The notes under the pieces: generated by a model | The model's database searches: none | What the model saw: only the letters and a program-made list of their open reading frames with translations | Told to the model about the DNA's origin: nothing | Source: Lachnospiraceae bacterium | GTDB taxonomy: Bacteria; Bacillota; Clostridia; Lachnospirales; Lachnospiraceae | Reading direction: 5' to 3' | Assembly: GCA_902363555.1 (NCBI GenBank) | Contig: CABJAM010000002.1 | Span: forward strand, 496,001-560,000 | Length of the DNA stretch: 64,000 bases | Program-made: the position numbers and the translations under genes | Shown: positions 36,501-43,383 of the stretch, one piece after another | Layout: each line of letters begins with the position of its first letter | Position numbering within the stretch: the stretch's first letter is position 1

Positions 36501-36599
36501 TACATATTCAAGCGTGGACTTTCCCAGAAGGTCCGACCAGTATTTGCGTTCAGGTGAATTTTTTAAAATCTCTTTTGCCCATTGATTTTTACGGTACAT
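33486..36599 (-). CDS. lanM: Class II lanthipeptide synthetase LanM
   Basis: 1037 residues, the usual LanM length. The N-terminal DUF4135 dehydratase phosphorylates and eliminates Ser/Thr of the precursor: lysine in YKPR (K242), DMHYEN (316-321) and VDLE (332-335) are the kinase-like catalytic motifs. The C-terminal LanC-like cyclase has zinc ligands C893 (WCHG), C941 and H942 (CHG) and the SHGNSG motif. It should make lanthionine rings in the 46-residue peptide encoded 110 bases upstream. AAAAGGAG precedes ATG 36599. No LanT, LanP or immunity transporter is encoded in the window. The XRE gene overlaps its 3' end. Confidence 0.95.
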   Translation of the reverse strand: MYRKNQWAKEILKNSPERKYWSDLLGKSTLEYVLASSDDCYKNNDDAILSEMIQEYKAKEHNYYEAWLREECFYSFYEPLMGFAGEYFLKHHETVWLSYNSQIQTMLLMLLFKKTESLALRVLINDMKALKNQQQLTGNNSKEEYEFYVSHYLADREHHQKLLDKYPVILRLYLNMTLQLGRYLEEFTQHFLDDKADIETTLLDGNRIEKILDLEMNFSDAHFGGRTVIKVTFDNGRTLIYKPRTVKNDILYQKLYSRFANACGLDIYECKLLDRGSYGWSEFLHTDHCHRREEIGRYYRRLGIQLFICYLFSIKDMHYENIMAVGEYPVLVDLETFPGKSWQSEDGSIQSQALIKLANSTLTTGALPMAVWNFDGRGVRLGALGKGGRQKLPVKVPCAVNGKTSDMKIVMYHPEIEMKDNLPILNGSMVDPAEYTQELLSGFRMAYDYACAHREELLSGAEDIFNLNSRCLLRNTQQYSMYMSTSAYPAFLTDMYRQNLFFWELRNSDKVKGPWKNKIVRYETECLSYRDIPYFYTKGTTCSLFDSFGMEYENYYKTSALDDFKAKLSGLCSADRNFQTGIISLSLELIPDTARSYVNTYLEKNDENSRPWTQQDCLDTAVRLGGHLLDLMIYDDVTQEALWPALIYLGMDEVNWHLGVQNMYLYDGLAGTGLFMSELWNVTGEARFKNIFMCIRRQLFDYTTKQLSQTGLKANSGIFSGEASLIYVYLCWYKTYEDPVYLLFARKHSEVLEKVFREDTCFDLLSGNAGAMVAWVLLYELTKEQKYLDLAEEAAQLLRGHAQSMDVGKGWRIKGEEVPLAGISHGNSGFIAAFAHLYAVTHNPDDALLLGELLAYENSLYEPAIKNWKDLRKISHGKPAAGDDTYFDTVAWCHGAPGVLMARLAMKKMCPEIAAEIVDEDIQKALSKMMENKYRKGYCLCHGNTGNAMIAAMVLECGFASDKANELRKYCTDIITDLIRATQRMEFLPQELYNAGFMPGISGIGYGLLKLIRGEGNDNGRKHWLYDEKDQVTKRDE

Positions 36600-36708
36600 G
36601 AAAGTCTCCTTTTAATTCTACTTTGGGATTATAACAGTCTTTCTCTATACAGCCTAAAATCGTATTTAACATAGCCACATAGAATCATAATAATCACAAA
36701 TTATTTTC

Positions 36709-36849
36709 TTAGCAGCAAATGATAGTTAAAAACTCACTACATAATGCTGTAATGCTTACAAATCCCTCTACTTCTGTGTTATTCTCAAACTTTTTAATCT
36801 CTTTTATTTCCTCAGCTATGTTAGCTTCTTCAAACCATTTTAATTCCAT
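36709..36849 (-). CDS. lanA: Class II lanthipeptide precursor peptide
   Basis: 46 codons, found by reading the gap before lanM. A charged helical leader (starts MELKWFEEANIAEEIKEIKK) leads into the putative core VSITALCSEFLTIICC with two Ser, two Thr and three Cys, allowing up to three thioether rings. The ending I-I-C-C recalls the double-Cys ends of lacticin-481/ruminococcin-type peptides. No double-glycine motif precedes the core (the junction is near VEGF), unlike most class II leaders cut by LanT peptidase; no LanT is present either. GAGGTG lies nine bases before the ATG. It is 27 bases after the histidine kinase gene and 109 before lanM, all on the minus strand. Location, composition and ribosome site together make it convincing. 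Confidence 0.85.
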   Translation of the reverse strand: MELKWFEEANIAEEIKEIKKFENNTEVEGFVSITALCSEFLTIICC

Positions 36850-36876
36850 ATTTCATTTCACCTCATATGCTTTCAT

Positions 36877-38187
36877 CTAACGAAAAAATGTTATATCTAT
36901 CCTGAAACTTCGTTCATCAAATCTGGTTTCCATTTGACCATTATATTTGTTGACTATTGATTGAATACTAGCTATTCCCCAACCATGGTCGCTGCTTTTG
37001 CCTTTTGTTGATACCATTTGTTCATTTTGTATTATCGGTTTCATTGCAGAGCTATTTTCTACACTTATACCAAAAATATTCCCTTTAGAAAATATCTCAA
37101 CATCAATTTTACGGTGTTTAGGTTCGACTTTAAATGCAGCCTCAATAGCATTATCAAGAATATTACCTAATAAAATACTCATATCTCGTTCTGATAATGG
37201 ATTTTCTACCGGAGATACGTTAATATTCATTAGAATCCCAAGTTCCTTAGCTTTTCGCTCTTTGCTATCAAGCATCATATCAATAAGTGGACAATTGGAC
37301 CGTGCACGAACTTTGTCATCACCATGACTTAGTTCGCCAAACATTTCATTAAGAAAAGCTCGCGCCGCTCCGTATCTTTCTTCCCTAAGATACCCATCTA
37401 AAGTACTAATTTGATGTTTTAAATCATGCATTTCCTTTGAGCTTCTTTTATATTCTGCTTTTATTTTTTCATATTCTGCATCCATCATTGCATCGTGAAG
37501 TTTCCGCAAATGAATCTCTTTCTCAGACTGACGATAGATGACTAAAATAATTACTACTATCATCAGTAACAAAGAACAGAAAACAAATAAAAGGTTATAA
37601 AAAAATACTACACTGCCAGTTTCCTGAAAACCTATTTTCAAAAAATATGTAATTATCCACCATTCTATAAAGGCTAAGGCCACCCATAAAATATTCATTT
37701 TGCCTATCAATATTTTATTAAGTTTAGTTCTTATAACCTTACCCCAAATTTTTACAAAAACAACCAAAATACATGAAATTAAAACCAAATAAATATAGTC
37801 GTATATGATCGTCTCTTTATTACATTTCAGAAATGGCTTACCTGTAATCCATCCGCTCAAAATTAAGCCTGGCAGTTCTAAAACTGATATGCTCATAAAG
37901 TAAATACTAGACCATGCAAAAGTTTTTAATATATTTATATTCGTAAAAATACAAGCTGAAATAAAATATAAAATCAATTGCATTACAAATATCACATTTG
38001 AAAATCTAACACCAAACAATCTGTTGATAAATGTCAAACCGCCAATAATACCCATAAACATGGTATATTCCAGTACCCGTACCCACGCCTGCTTAAATCT
38101 CCGATGCTCAGGTACGTCAAATAACCAATAGCCCACCCAAACTTCCACTCCGATATTAAATAAATCCATACACATTCGTATGAACAT
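36877..38187 (-). CDS. AgrC-like GHKL sensor histidine kinase
   Basis: 436 residues. About six membrane segments in residues 40-220, a coiled linker, phosphoacceptor H254 in EMHDLKHQI, then GHKL ATPase motifs LLGNILDNAIEAA and SSDHGWGIASIQSIVNKYNG. This is the peptide-sensing type. Its start overlaps the stop of the regulator gene by one base (TAATG). It precedes the lanthipeptide precursor by 27 bases, so the modified peptide, or a fragment, may be the signal (inference). AT-rich compared with the GHKL kinase at 18657. Confidence 0.92.
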   Translation of the reverse strand: MFIRMCMDLFNIGVEVWVGYWLFDVPEHRRFKQAWVRVLEYTMFMGIIGGLTFINRLFGVRFSNVIFVMQLILYFISACIFTNINILKTFAWSSIYFMSISVLELPGLILSGWITGKPFLKCNKETIIYDYIYLVLISCILVVFVKIWGKVIRTKLNKILIGKMNILWVALAFIEWWIITYFLKIGFQETGSVVFFYNLLFVFCSLLLMIVVIILVIYRQSEKEIHLRKLHDAMMDAEYEKIKAEYKRSSKEMHDLKHQISTLDGYLREERYGAARAFLNEMFGELSHGDDKVRARSNCPLIDMMLDSKERKAKELGILMNINVSPVENPLSERDMSILLGNILDNAIEAAFKVEPKHRKIDVEIFSKGNIFGISVENSSAMKPIIQNEQMVSTKGKSSDHGWGIASIQSIVNKYNGQMETRFDERSFRIDITFFR

Positions 38188-38906
38188 TACCTTTTCCTCC
38201 TGTAATACTCGCTGACTGCCTGTTTCACCTCGCGGATACGGCTGCGGCTGACTTCAACAACATAATCCTTAGTCAGCTCCATTTTGCGATCATCAATACC
38301 ATTTACATGGCTTAAATTGACAATAACGCCTTTATTCACAAAGATAAAACTATCCGAATTCAACACCCTAAGGATGTTGGTCAAAGAACTGCGAACACGA
38401 TGTTCACCCGCTCTTGAATATATGATTGAGTATTTCTGGGTCTCTTTCTCAATTTTTATGATATCCGAATGGCAGATCAGAATATTTCCCTGAGGCCGGT
38501 CGATCACATAATAACGCGCCTTCATTCGTTCCAGTTCCGGTATAATATAATCAAAAGCTTCCGGAAGCTTTTCGTTAATTTTCTCTTTCATAATGTAACG
38601 AAAAGCTGCAACTTCATAACCATCCGTAGCATACTCATTATGATTGGTTATGAATATAATAAAGGCTTCATAATATGCCGACCGTATTGTACGGGCAATG
38701 TCGAAGCCTGTGAACTCCGGCATTTCCACATCCAAAAGATAAATATCAGCTCCTTTACCTTCCAGAATGTCCTGTTTCAGAAAAGAACTGCTTTCATAAG
38801 ATTCAATTTGAATCTCTCCCCCTCGTTTTTCAGAATACTCCCTGACCACATTTTCGATATGCCGGATATTCTCCGCTTCATCATCGGCAATGGCAATTTT
38901 AATCAC
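38187..38906 (-). CDS. LytTR-family response regulator of the lanthipeptide locus
   Basis: 239 residues. Receiver with ADDE near the N-terminus, phosphoacceptor D59 in IYLLDVEMP; the usual Lys appears in YIMKEKINEK. LytTR domain from about 140 (ILICHSDIIKIEKETQKYSIIY; SDSFIFVNKGVIVNLSHVNGI). GTG 38906 is the start, with GGAGGGG upstream. First gene of the operon regulator-kinase-precursor-LanM-XRE. Two direct GTGGACA boxes 21 bases apart upstream fit the spacing of LytTR binding sites, suggesting autoregulation. Confidence 0.92.
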   Translation of the reverse strand: MIKIAIADDEAENIRHIENVVREYSEKRGGEIQIESYESSSFLKQDILEGKGADIYLLDVEMPEFTGFDIARTIRSAYYEAFIIFITNHNEYATDGYEVAAFRYIMKEKINEKLPEAFDYIIPELERMKARYYVIDRPQGNILICHSDIIKIEKETQKYSIIYSRAGEHRVRSSLTNILRVLNSDSFIFVNKGVIVNLSHVNGIDDRKMELTKDYVVEVSRSRIREVKQAVSEYYRRKR

Positions 38907-38967
38907 TCACTCCCCTCCTTTCTTTTTAAAAGTAAGCGGAAGTATTGGCTAAATATTGGTTGTCCAT

Positions 38968-39028
38968 ATTATACTATAAAATTTCCACTTATTACCATCT
39001 TGTCCACAAAAAGTGATATACTGTCCAC
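38968..39028 (-). promoter_or_regulatory. LytTR-type direct repeats and promoter of the lanthipeptide operon
   Basis: Minus strand: GTGGACA at 39028-39022 and 39007-39001, start to start 21 bases (two helical turns), followed by TATAAT at 38973-38968. The -35 position near 38991 (GGTAAT) is poor, as expected for an activated promoter. A further TGGACA occurs at 38966-38961. Confidence 0.65.
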
Positions 39029-39144
39029 TTTTTCGTCAAAAAGGGTTATATTCCGACATTATATGTGGTTTAGCCATTCCTAACCAATAATAATCACAAA
39101 AGTTACCTCTAATCATTATAGCACATAGCGACCACATATTGCCA

Positions 39145-39180
39145 AAAAATCCCAGAAACAATTCTGCTCCTGGGATTTTT
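39145..39180. terminator. Bidirectional terminator of the aldo/keto reductase gene
   Basis: AAAAATCCCAG (39145-39155) pairs with CTGGGATTTTT (39170-39180). It lies 25 bases after the reductase stop on the minus strand. Confidence 0.88.
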
Positions 39181-39204
39181 CTATAATGTTCATATTCATT
39201 TTTA

Positions 39205-40197
39205 CTACTTAAAACTTATCTCATCAATCTTCTGCAATTCCTCCGCAGAAAACTCTGTCCGGTGCATTGCCTGGATATTTTCCAAAAGCTGCTCCGGCTT
39301 TGAGGCCCCCACAAGGACACTGGTCACGATACCATCGCGAAGAATCCAGCTCAATGCCATTTCCGCCAATGTCTGTCCGCGGCTCTCCGCGATCGTATTC
39401 AGTTCCCGTATCTGCTGCAAACGTACATCCGTGATCGCATTGGCATTAAGAAAACGGCCATCCGTCTTGACGCGGCTGTCCTCAGGTATTCCATTAAGAT
39501 ACCGTTTCGTCAGCATTCCCTGTTCCAATGGACTGAATGCGATGATTCCCTTGCCTTCCGCAGCCGCAGCCGCTTTCAAACCGTTATTTTCGATTGTTCG
39601 ATCCAGGATGGAGTAACGGTTCTGATTAATTACAAATGGACAATGCAGGTCTTTTAAAATCGCCGCTGCTTTTTCCATCGTCGGCCCATCGTAATTGGAA
39701 ATTCCGGCATAGAGGGCTTTTCCGCTGTGCACAGCCTGGGCCAGTGCCCCCATCGTCTCCTCCAGCGGAGTTTCCGGGTCCATACGGTGATGATAAAAAA
39801 TGTCTACATACTCCAGCCCCATACGCTTTAAGCTCTGATCCAGGCTGGCCAGCAAATACTTGCGGCTTCCCCAGTTTCCATAAGGCCCCTCCCACATATC
39901 ATAACCGGCTTTCGTGCTGATGATCATCTCATCCCGGTAAGGCATAAAGTATTCCTTCAAAATCCTGCCGAAATGAATCTCCGCACTGCCGGGCAGAGGG
40001 CCATAATTGTTCGCCAGATCAAAGTGCGTGATTCCGTTATCAAAGGCGGTAAAACACAGCGCCTTCATACGCTCATAGGATGCCGTATCGCCAAAATTAT
40101 GCCACAGACCAAAGGATATGGCCGGAAGCTTGAGCCCGCTTTTTCCACAGCGGTGGTAGATCATCGTTTCATAACGTTTATCGGATGCCTGATACAT
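39205..40197 (-). CDS. Aldo/keto reductase (YghZ-like)
   Basis: 330 residues. NADPH-dependent carbonyl reductase, closest by pattern to YghZ/L-glyceraldehyde-3-phosphate reductases. Catalytic tetrad D60, Y65, K96 and H136/H137 (ITHFDLANNYG; MIISTKAGY; YVDIFYHHRMD). Cofactor site SVLVGASKPEQLLENI near the C-terminus. ATG 40197 has GGAGG upstream. It diverges from a MerR regulator gene, and the promoter has the long 19-base spacer containing a palindrome that MerR proteins use, so induction by an electrophile or aldehyde is likely. Confidence 0.93.
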   Translation of the reverse strand: MYQASDKRYETMIYHRCGKSGLKLPAISFGLWHNFGDTASYERMKALCFTAFDNGITHFDLANNYGPLPGSAEIHFGRILKEYFMPYRDEMIISTKAGYDMWEGPYGNWGSRKYLLASLDQSLKRMGLEYVDIFYHHRMDPETPLEETMGALAQAVHSGKALYAGISNYDGPTMEKAAAILKDLHCPFVINQNRYSILDRTIENNGLKAAAAAEGKGIIAFSPLEQGMLTKRYLNGIPEDSRVKTDGRFLNANAITDVRLQQIRELNTIAESRGQTLAEMALSWILRDGIVTSVLVGASKPEQLLENIQAMHRTEFSAEELQKIDEISFK

Positions 40198-40236
40198 TTA
40201 AAAATCCTCCTCAAATCAATATATTTTATATTTACA

Positions 40237-40267
40237 ATGCTATCACTTCAAGTGTACTTGAAGTCAA
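40237..40267 (-). promoter_or_regulatory. MerR-type promoter of the aldo/keto reductase gene
   Basis: Minus strand TTGACT (40267-40262), 19-base spacer, TAGCAT (40242-40237). The perfect palindrome CTTCAAGT-GT-ACTTGAAG (40246-40263) fills the spacer, the classic layout in which MerR proteins untwist the DNA. Confidence 0.8.
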
Positions 40268-40455
40268 GAGGATTTTTGTAAAATGTAGTATTAAATTCGT
40301 ACTCTCGTAAAACTAATTTTTCCTGTCCTGCCTATAAAAAACCTTATAATCAAGAGAAGTAAAGATACTCTATATAGAAAAACAGCCAAAAAAATGTTAC
40401 AATAAAAATTACCATAAAAGAGGAATCGCCATCAACCGCCCGGAGGAATTAAATC

Positions 40456-40866
40456 ATGCACACATACACAATTAAAGAGGTATCCCAAATGTTCTCCCTT
40501 CCGGCCTCCACCCTTCGCTATTACGAGGACATGGGCATCCTGACCCATGTGGAGCGAACGCCGTCAAATCAGCGTATCTACACACAGGAGCACATAAACC
40601 GCCTGGGAACGATCTGCTGCTTTAAAGGCACAGGCATGTCAATCGCCCAGCTCCAGGCCTTTTTCAACTATGAGGAGGACGAATCCAGACACATTGACGA
40701 TATACTTGAACTGCTGGAAACCCAGGAAGCCCATGTGGCCAGCCAGTTTGCCCAGCTCCAGAAGGATTACGCCCACGTCCAGCGCAAACTGCGCTATTAC
40801 CGGGCCATAAAAACGGCCATCGACCACCACCAGCCACGGCCGGACTGGAACGATTACAAAAATTAG
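40456..40866 (+). CDS. MerR-family transcriptional regulator
   Basis: 136 residues. Winged HTH at the N-terminus: YTIKEVSQMFSLPASTLRYYEDMGIL, then ERTPSNQRIYTQEHINRLGTICCFKGTGMSIAQLQAFFNY, and a long dimerisation helix (HVASQFAQLQKDYAHVQRKLRYYRAI). No metal-binding Cys pair, so it is of the small-molecule or electrophile-sensing kind. GGAGGAATT precedes ATG 40456. Divergent from the aldo/keto reductase whose promoter carries its likely operator. Confidence 0.92.
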   Translation: MHTYTIKEVSQMFSLPASTLRYYEDMGILTHVERTPSNQRIYTQEHINRLGTICCFKGTGMSIAQLQAFFNYEEDESRHIDDILELLETQEAHVASQFAQLQKDYAHVQRKLRYYRAIKTAIDHHQPRPDWNDYKN

Positions 40867-40924
40867 CAAGCGATCAAAGGACGCCCGCCAACAATTTTTT
40901 ATGCGTCGCACGAAGCAGCCAATA

Positions 40925-40953
40925 GTAACAGTTCAGAGGAACCAAACGGCTGC
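40925..40953. repeat. GTAAC palindrome copy, right arm eroded
   Basis: GTAACAGTTCAG is intact; the right arm reads AAACGGCTGC instead of GAACTGTTAC. Between merR and the amidase gene. Confidence 0.6.
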
Positions 40954-40981
40954 GCACATACCGTATTAGGGGGAACAAATC

Positions 40982-42445
40982 ATGTATGATGTTAAAGGAA
41001 AATCCATTAAAGAATTACAGCTGGCCATGATTTCCAAAGAAACAACGTCTCTGGAAATCACACTGGCCTATATGAAACGTATCGAAAAATATGACAAACA
41101 GGGTATTGCCGTCAATGCAGTTGCGGAAATCAATCCGGACGCCCTGATCATAGCCGACGCCATGGACAGGGAGCTCCGCGCCGGAAACTACCGGGGTATC
41201 CTCCACGGTATTCCCATTATGCTCAAGGATAATGTGAGCACACACGATAAAATGCGCACAACTGCCGGTTCCGTCGCATTGAAAAATAACTATGCCCGCG
41301 AGGACGCCGCACTTGTAAAAAAACTGCGCGATGCCGGCGCCGTTATTCTTGGGAAATTAAATATGACTGAGTTTGCCAACTTTATGACCATGGATTCCGT
41401 CAATGGCTTTTCCGCCCTTGGCGGACAGGTGAAAAATCCCCACGATGTGACAAAGGACGTTTCCGGCTCCAGTTCCGGCAGCGCAGTGGCCGCCGCCTGT
41501 GAGTTTTGCGCTGCTGCCGTGGGAACTGAAACGAGCGGTTCCATTATCTCTCCATCCCGGGCCAATGGGGTGGCCGGTCTGAAGCCCACCGTGGGCGCCA
41601 TCAGCCGGTACGGGATCATTCCTATAAACAATCAGGATACCGCCGGCCCCATCGGCCGCAGCGTGGAGGATTGCGCGTTCCTGTTCGCCGCCATGACCGG
41701 GGAGGATGTCAACGATCCGGCCACCTGGAGCACACCGATATTATCCGGGAACCGCCCTGAACGGATCATCGAAGCGGCACTGCACACGTATTCCATTCAG
41801 AACATGCGTATCGGTGTGGTCGATTCCATGACGGAGGGGTTATCTAAGAGCTGCCGTGAACATTTTGACCGCGCAGTGGAAGCCTTTCAAGCGCTGGGCG
41901 CCACATGCCATATGGGCTGCCGCGTGCCGGAGGGGCTGCCATGGGGTATCAGCGATGATCCGCTGGAGGAATGTCCATCCATGGTCTACGATTTTAAAAG
42001 CGCCATAGACAATTATCTTACGAATTTTTGCAGTGTTCCGGGCATACGGACACTGGAGGATATCATCGAATTTAACCGGCAGGATTTAAAAAACCGCGCC
42101 CCATTCGGGCAGAATATTCTGGAAGCAGCCGCCGGCCGCTGCCTTGGCCGCCAGACTGATCCGGAACATCTTAAGCATCAAATCTGGCGGATGGAACACG
42201 CCCGCGCCAGCCTGGACGCCATGTTTGATGAAAATAATGTGGACATTGTCCTGCTGCCACGTTACGTTAATGTGACCGCCAGCGCCGGATACCCCATTCT
42301 GACCATTCCTGCCGGATTGGATGAACACCGGATGCCCTTCGGAATCTGCCTGATCGCCCGCGCTTACGACGATCATCGGCTGATCGCCGCCGGCTGCGCT
42401 TACGAACAGTTTATTAAAGGCTTTCATGCGCCTGAGCTGACTTAA
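40982..42445 (+). CDS. Amidase-signature family hydrolase
   Basis: 487 residues. Ser-cisSer-Lys amidase: lysine K82 in GIPIMLKDN, the Ser-rich loop DVSGSSSGSAVA (S163/S164 region) and nucleophile S187 in GTETSGSII. The substrate is unknown; family members hydrolyse free amides or, as GatA, act on Gln-tRNA, but no gatB/gatC is adjacent. GGGGGAA lies upstream of the ATG. Convergent with the tocopherol-cyclase-like gene; the two stop codons overlap by four bases. Confidence 0.92.
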   Translation: MYDVKGKSIKELQLAMISKETTSLEITLAYMKRIEKYDKQGIAVNAVAEINPDALIIADAMDRELRAGNYRGILHGIPIMLKDNVSTHDKMRTTAGSVALKNNYAREDAALVKKLRDAGAVILGKLNMTEFANFMTMDSVNGFSALGGQVKNPHDVTKDVSGSSSGSAVAAACEFCAAAVGTETSGSIISPSRANGVAGLKPTVGAISRYGIIPINNQDTAGPIGRSVEDCAFLFAAMTGEDVNDPATWSTPILSGNRPERIIEAALHTYSIQNMRIGVVDSMTEGLSKSCREHFDRAVEAFQALGATCHMGCRVPEGLPWGISDDPLEECPSMVYDFKSAIDNYLTNFCSVPGIRTLEDIIEFNRQDLKNRAPFGQNILEAAAGRCLGRQTDPEHLKHQIWRMEHARASLDAMFDENNVDIVLLPRYVNVTASAGYPILTIPAGLDEHRMPFGICLIARAYDDHRLIAAGCAYEQFIKGFHAPELT

Positions 42446-43314
42446 AAGCTCCCGGGCTCAGATCGATATTCATATTCAAATGCCGCCCGGCAGGACTCAA
42501 AGGAAAATAAAGCCCTGCCGTCGATGCAAAAGCAGTAATACGCCCTGCAATCCAGGCTTTCCCGGATCGTCCGGGTCATGGCTCCACCCGTCGGCGCATA
42601 AAGGGGCTGGGCCTTTTTCTCAATGAGCCGGGCCGTCAATGTCATTTTGCCCTGGCGGACCATGATGGTGCCGTCCTTATTTTGAACAAGCCGGGCCCCC
42701 AGATAGGTCGCCAGACGGTACTCCTTTCCATTTAGGTAAACGATCCCGATAATTCCCGTAAAGCCCAGCGGCCCCATGGGAATATGCGCCACCGAAAGCA
42801 TCAGAGCGCCGCCCTCAAAGAAGCATTGGGTCCAGGCATATTCCCTGGGAAATGAATACCCCCGGTCACCTTCAATGTAACCGAGCCCATTGTCAAAAAT
42901 GTAGTCCGTTCCGTTGACCCTCAGCTTACCGTTCACCGTGTGCTGCATACTGAAAACACTGTGCCGGCATTCCATAAAGGGAACGCAGCAAAAGGGCCCC
43001 ATAATGTCATAGCGGATAGCGGACCATTTCCCCAGTCTCAGCCGCCCGGTGATTCTGAGCTTGTCCGCGGACAAATCCAGATTCAGCCCCCGGCCGCTGA
43101 AATAATTGTGGCCAATCTTTACCGCCAGCCCTTTCTTCTTCCGTTCATAATCCTCATAGGGAAATGGTATATTCCACACACCATCGGAGGTAATGACCTG
43201 CACAGAGCAGGATTTTTGGCCGCCAGACTTATGGATGGCCGGAATAAAGGCGATGGTTTTATCCGCCGACTGACACCGGAAATACCAGCCGCAAAAATAA
43301 TCTTTTTTAAACAT
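42442..43314 (-). CDS. Tocopherol-cyclase-like (TOCC) family protein
   Basis: 290 residues. The pattern of beta-rich segments (GWYFRCQSADKTIAFIPAIH; IMGPFCCVPFMECRHSVFSM; YIEGDRGYSFPREYAWTQC; GKEYRLATYLGARL) matches the tocopherol-cyclase-like family found in some Firmicutes. No signal peptide. In plants the family cyclises tocopherol precursors; bacterial function is unknown, and lipid or quinone binding is a guess. ATG 43314 has AAGGAGC upstream; the longer frame to 43365 has none. It follows the lipoprotein gene at 43384 by 69 bases on the same strand. Confidence 0.75.
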   Translation of the reverse strand: MFKKDYFCGWYFRCQSADKTIAFIPAIHKSGGQKSCSVQVITSDGVWNIPFPYEDYERKKKGLAVKIGHNYFSGRGLNLDLSADKLRITGRLRLGKWSAIRYDIMGPFCCVPFMECRHSVFSMQHTVNGKLRVNGTDYIFDNGLGYIEGDRGYSFPREYAWTQCFFEGGALMLSVAHIPMGPLGFTGIIGIVYLNGKEYRLATYLGARLVQNKDGTIMVRQGKMTLTARLIEKKAQPLYAPTGGAMTRTIRESLDCRAYYCFCIDGRALFSFESCRAAFEYEYRSEPGSF

Positions 43315-43383
43315 AATAGGAACAGCTCCTTTACAATCTGTTCCTATTATTTGGCAATTATTCAATTCGTATACAAATATCTG

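Noticed and set aside
40982..42445. GatA subunit of the amidotransferase
   Set aside because: No gatB or gatC nearby and the protein is flanked by unrelated genes; the general amidase call is safer.
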